In this document: piece by piece, positions 60,486 through 64,000 of the stretch
How the letters are laid out: each line of letters starts with the position of its first letter
Numbering within the stretch: position 1 is the stretch's first letter
The notes under the pieces: model-generated
Seen by the model: the letters and a program-made list of their open reading frames with translations, nothing else
Told to the model about the DNA's origin: nothing
Database searches by the model: none
Position numbers and translations under genes: made by a program
From: Monosporascus cannonballus
Lineage: Eukaryota > Ascomycota > Sordariomycetes > Xylariales
Direction of reading: 5' to 3'
DNA length: 64,000 nucleotides
NCBI GenBank assembly: GCA_004154925.1
Contig: QJNS01000098.1
Span: 124,001 to 188,000, forward strand

Positions 60486-61720
60486 GATGCCAACTGGCAC
60501 CTTGCCTGTGATGGAGTAGATAGAAGTGGCGACAACGAAAGCGGAGCGAGTCCTAAGGAGGAGACGGCGAGCTATTTATACTGGTTGCTGCCACTATAAG
60601 CTCGATAACAAGTATAGGTGCCTAGGTAACGGCTAGGTATCTGTGAATACCCCTGACCAGAGAAAGACGTACGAAGAACCCAAGCACAATTGGACTCTAT
60701 AAAGGAATAGGAGAAAACAAAAGTTCCCCGCCAGACGGTCCATTACGCCCGATTATATAGCATAGGCAGACTCGGTTTTACTCGGTGCAACATGGTGGGG
60801 CAGCACTGCCTGCCTTGCTGCCTACCTAGGTAGATTCATATATATGCATGATTGGGCCAATTGAGCGGTCCATATGCAGGGCGTCAGCCATCCGCTCTAT
60901 GTCGTGCAGACATGCCTTGATAGGGCTGAGACTCGGTCCAATTAAATCAAGGCCAGGAACAACGCCATGTAGGCAACCCGCCGCTGCCTAGAGGGGGCGA
61001 GGCAGAGTGAGGGGAAGCTCACCCGTGGCTGTCGATGCCGGCAGACCGCCATTTATACCCGTCATTGGTGCAATATGAGTCCGAGCTCCTAACCGCCCGT
61101 CTCGGTGTAGAGCTAAGCGCGTCTTCAGGTCGATGATGGCAGTTGGTCTTGGCAGCATATTCCCGGAAGTTCTGAAGGGAGCACTTACTTCTTACCAGGT
61201 CACGGGCGGACCGTCGAAGTTACGCTGCGATGTGCACATCAACTCGAGAGCCTGTGCTCCTTTTATCTCGGTATATAAGATTGTCCAACGAGCCATCACC
61301 CAAGCTCGGCGGACGTGGAGGTTGGAACTCGATCATATCGATTGCTAAGACCTTTGAGGAACGCGACAGAAGCTTAATTGCACGCGCAGGGTCATCTTGT
61401 GTGTATGTTAGCAGCAAGTACGAGGCCAATGATCATTCCATTAGATCGCGGATGGATAACAGCCACGGGCTAGAAAAAAAGCTCAGGGCATGGAGTCACA
61501 GTACGCATAAACAGCGACATGGTTAAGACATAGGTATATGAAACATTGCAAATAATGAAAAACTCGTGTTGATTACCTCGTACTGCAAGAAACTAGAGCC
61601 AAGCCATCCGAACTCTTTCTTTTGGTTCTAACGCTAACTAAAACGTGGTGGGACGGGTTCGCGAGCGGCGGCGCTAATTTTATGAAGCCTATTTCTATTT
61701 TTCGTCACATGACATCCGTT
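60486..61720. other. Intergenic between AAA gene and tRNA
   Basis: 1.2 kb containing the AAA gene promoter. Frames at 61133-61526 overlap in both directions and lack recognisable content. No gene is called. Confidence 0.45.
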
Positions 61721-61858
61721 GGTTGATTAGTCTAGTGGTCAGGACGTGGGATTCTGAATTGCGTACCCTTAAAGGCGCTTTTGGAATTGTGTAACCCACA
61801 ATCTAAGTTCCGTTCTTAGAGAATTCCCGAAGCCCCGGTTCGATCCCGGGATCGACCT
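61721..61858 (+). tRNA. tRNA-Gln(CUG) with a 66-nt intron
   Basis: The acceptor stem GGTTGAT pairs with ATCGACC (61851-61857). The D arm is TAGTCTAGTGGTCAGGA (A box). The anticodon CTG is at 61754-61756 in loop TTCTGA, with stem TGGGA pairing TCCCG (61825-61829). The T arm is CCCGG TTCGATC CCGGG (B box). The intron runs from about 61758 to 61823, after the base 3' of the anticodon as in nuclear tRNA genes. The mature length is 72 nt plus CCA added later. The discriminator base is T. Confidence 0.9.
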
Positions 61859-61861
61859 CCA

Positions 61862-61868
61862 TTTTTTT
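61862..61868 (+). terminator. Pol III terminator of the tRNA gene
   Basis: Seven T residues start a few bases after the tRNA 3' end, the normal RNA polymerase III stop signal. Confidence 0.85.
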
Positions 61869-62817
61869 ACTTTCCCCTCTAGTCGGAGATATTTATTTGC
61901 TGGAGTAAAACGACAGTCTGGAAACAACGCCCTTTTTCCTCCAAGCTTGTTCTCCCATCTGTCTTGTTTATATAGCGCAAATGCTTCTATATAATATTCG
62001 GTCGGATCCCAATTCCTAATTCCCCTTTCATCCCATTTCCCACAAGCGCCCCTAGTACCGATACCACATCATCACCAACAGACCAACCGGCTGCCCTTCA
62101 GCTACTACTACCAGCATTAACACCGCGTCACAATCAATTAATCGAACGGGACGTCAATCAATTTTCAAATGTCCAGTTGAATTCTCGTAACTACAATCAA
62201 TCAACGCCTTGCTTATACCAACAGATGCTTGCTACCTATCGACAAGAGCACACCCTACCCACCACCGCAACCGTGGTGATGATGATGTAAAATGATAACC
62301 ATTTACTCTACAAGATGAAGCACGTGCGCTAAATGGGGGAGGCGCGCACGCGCACAATCATGAACAAAAAGAATCAGAAGAAACGACACAAAAACCTCTC
62401 CCAGTGCCTCCCTAACCCCCCGGGGCTGCCTAAAAAACACCCCAGACGTGACTCGTTCGTTTTCTGCATGTATGCATTCGTCCATCCATCAATCAAAAAC
62501 CATCCATCCGTCAGTCAGCCAGTCAGTCAGCCCATACGTCGCATTTCGTCCGTCCCGTTTGTATGTTCATCCATCGGGAAAAGAAATTTCAAGTCGTACC
62601 AGTCAATCAGTCAGTCGTGGACTCGTCGTTCGTGCTGAGCGTCCAGCATTCTTCTTCGTCAGATTTCTTCGTATGCCCATTTCAGCCGGTCCTCGCGCGC
62701 CAGCCAAGTGACTCCCTTCTTCTCTTCCCGTACCACCCTCCGTCAACCCCTGATCCATCCGTCATCCACTTCATTACCCCCTCCTTGAGACGCGTATCTA
62801 ATAAAGAAGCACCGCGC
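61869..62817. other. Intergenic / 3' region of RasGAP
   Basis: 0.95 kb, rich in short CATC and CAGT repeats (62480-62620), with the RasGAP 3' untranslated region at its right. No gene was seen. Confidence 0.45.
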
Positions 62818-64000
62818 TCACTGGGTGCGGTAGAACTTCTTGTAGAGCAGGTGCAGCAGGAGGTTGACGTTGAGGCGTAGGTTGCCCTCGAATAGGTTGA
62901 TGAACTGATGGGCCTCGAACTGGGCCTGGAGCAGGTCCTCGATGGGCATCAGGGCGCTGGCGCCGGGCATCTGGATGTGGCCGCGGCTGCCCTCGAGCTG
63001 GAAGACGCCGACCTGGTCGCACGAGATGGTGAGGTTGATGCTGCCCCAGTCGCGGTCTGGCACGCCCTGCCACGCCACGACGACCCCCTTCTCCGCCAGC
63101 GCCCGCGCGCTGTACTTATATGATCCGAACTTAGGCACGCGTCCGGACCGCTCCAACTCCCGCTGGTGGTTGTACTGCTTCGTGAAGGGCAGGAGGAAGC
63201 GCTTTTTGCTATTGTTGGTTAGTCTTGTTAGCTTTCCGTCGAGAAACCTGTCGAGTGGTCTAGGTGGACGGAGCGTCTACATACCCTTTGTTCTTCTGCA
63301 GCGTCGCCATGGCTTGCTCGATGTAGTCATCGTAGCTCTTGCGTTGCTGCTCGAGGTACTTGGCCTTCTCGTGTAAGTTTGCCAACGTTAAGCGAACACC
63401 TTCCACTTCTCGCTGGCGTTGGATCCTCCGACGGCTCTTGGTGCGAATGTCGAGGGCGATGGCGTTCAGAATATCTTGATAGAAATTTTGTTTCGAGATG
63501 CGGCCCAATTGTTCGAGGCGCATGACATTTTCAAGGGCGCAGCGTTTCATGTCGTAGTACGACATCCGAGTGACATCGATCATATGGGCGTCTGAGTAAG
63601 CCCCCTTGGTTCTGCTTTGGGATCCAAAATCTTCCGAGAGCAAGGCCTGCCACTTCTTCTCGTCTTCCAGCGTAGGCGGACGAACAAGGATTTCCAGAAG
63701 GTTAGTACCAGTCTGTACACGAATAATATACAGGATACAACGCTTCGTTTCCATAAAGAGAGCCTTAACATCTGCCTCGGGGTCATTAACGTCGTGCAGC
63801 TTCGGCGTAAGGAACATCTGGATATCTGAGGAGCCAGTTGCGGTCATTTCATTCTCGTTGTTCTTTGCGCTTCCCAGATCCTGCATGATTTCTCGCAATA
63901 AGTCATCGCGGCCAGGGCATATAGCTGGGAGTTCTTGGGCAATCAGAGTGTGGATGGCAAAGATGTCGCCCATCTTGATGTAGAGCGTCGGCTTGTTCTT
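62818..64000 (-). CDS. Ras GTPase-activating protein, IQGAP-like C-terminus (partial)
   Basis: The coding frame enters from the right edge (KNKPTLYIKMGDIFAIHTL) and runs to 63285. An intron 63209-63284 (GTATGT donor, AATAG acceptor) joins ATLQKNKG to KKRFLLPFTKQYNHQREL, and the gene stops at TGA 62818. The visible 369 residues are the tail after the catalytic GAP domain plus the RasGAP_C domain (RSGRVPKFGSYKYSARALAEKG, then FQLEGSRGHIQMPG, LLHLLYKKFYRTQ). This matches the gap1/sar1 type of fungal RasGAP that turns off Ras and shapes polarity and septation. The catalytic arginine-finger domain lies outside the window. The visible part is intact. Confidence 0.93.

Noticed and set aside
1..64000. 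CRISPR arrays, bacterial operons or riboswitches
   Set aside because: The sequence is fungal nuclear DNA; no regularly spaced direct repeats with unique spacers were found.

Overview
The window is nuclear DNA of a filamentous ascomycete (Pezizomycotina, most likely a Sordariomycete; the species cannot be named from sequence alone). The reasons are short spliceosomal introns with GT...AG ends, intact fungal housekeeping genes (RSA4/notchless, PEX2, KAP120/importin-11, a RasGAP with a RasGAP_C tail), a GPI-type serine/alanine-rich wall protein, a DUF7025-like AAA ATPase, an RTA1-family gene, and two very A+T-rich islands that carry the signature of repeat-induced point mutation (RIP) in transposons.

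Layout. 0.5-2.9 kb: a spliced multi-pass membrane protein (minus). 3.7-12.3 kb: A+T island 1, bounded by a perfect 28-bp inverted repeat; it contains a heavily RIPed Ty3/gypsy element (family A, minus) and a better preserved 206-bp solo LTR of the same family with its AATTT target duplication. 12.5-14.2 kb: RSA4 (minus, three exons). 15.4-16.8 kb: broken berberine-bridge-type FAD oxidoreductase. 17.6-19.1 kb: PEX2 (minus). 19.7-23.0 kb: a run of damaged fungal-specific genes, including a C2H2 zinc-finger pseudogene. 24.2-27.4 kb: KAP120. 29.6-30.4 kb: RING-finger pseudogene. 30.4-45.3 kb: A+T island 2, a nested transposon stack. 45.3-46.9 kb: a fungal-specific gene abutting the transposon and frameshifted at an A9 run. 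48.6-49.7 kb: RTA1-like gene with an internal stop. 52.8-53.5 kb: GPI protein. 55.7-56.7 kb: acyl-CoA thioesterase ending in SKL. 57.8-60.5 kb: AAA ATPase. 61.7-61.9 kb: intron-containing tRNA-Gln(CUG). 62.8 kb to the edge: 3' end of a RasGAP gene.

The clearest structural result is island 2. A pogo/Fot1-like DNA transposon (TA target duplication, about 44-bp inverted repeats, DDE transposase relic) was hit by two Ty3/gypsy elements: family B with a chromodomain (190-bp LTRs, TSD AACGT) and family A (206-bp LTRs, TSD AAATT). Subtracting both insertions and one copy of each TSD leaves exactly 1,928 bp, the size expected for a Fot1-class element, and the transposase reading frame resumes across the family A insertion. 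RIP has since converted key residues, for example all four zinc-knuckle ligands of family A to tyrosine.

The housekeeping genes stand alone and form no operon or obvious cluster. PEX2 and the SKL-tailed thioesterase both belong to peroxisome biology but are about 37 kb apart. Several accessory genes near the islands are pseudogenes, so this looks like a genome with sharply two-speed composition. I saw no clearly new enzymatic system; the novelty is in the nested, RIP-aged transposon architecture and the decaying gene neighbourhoods beside it.
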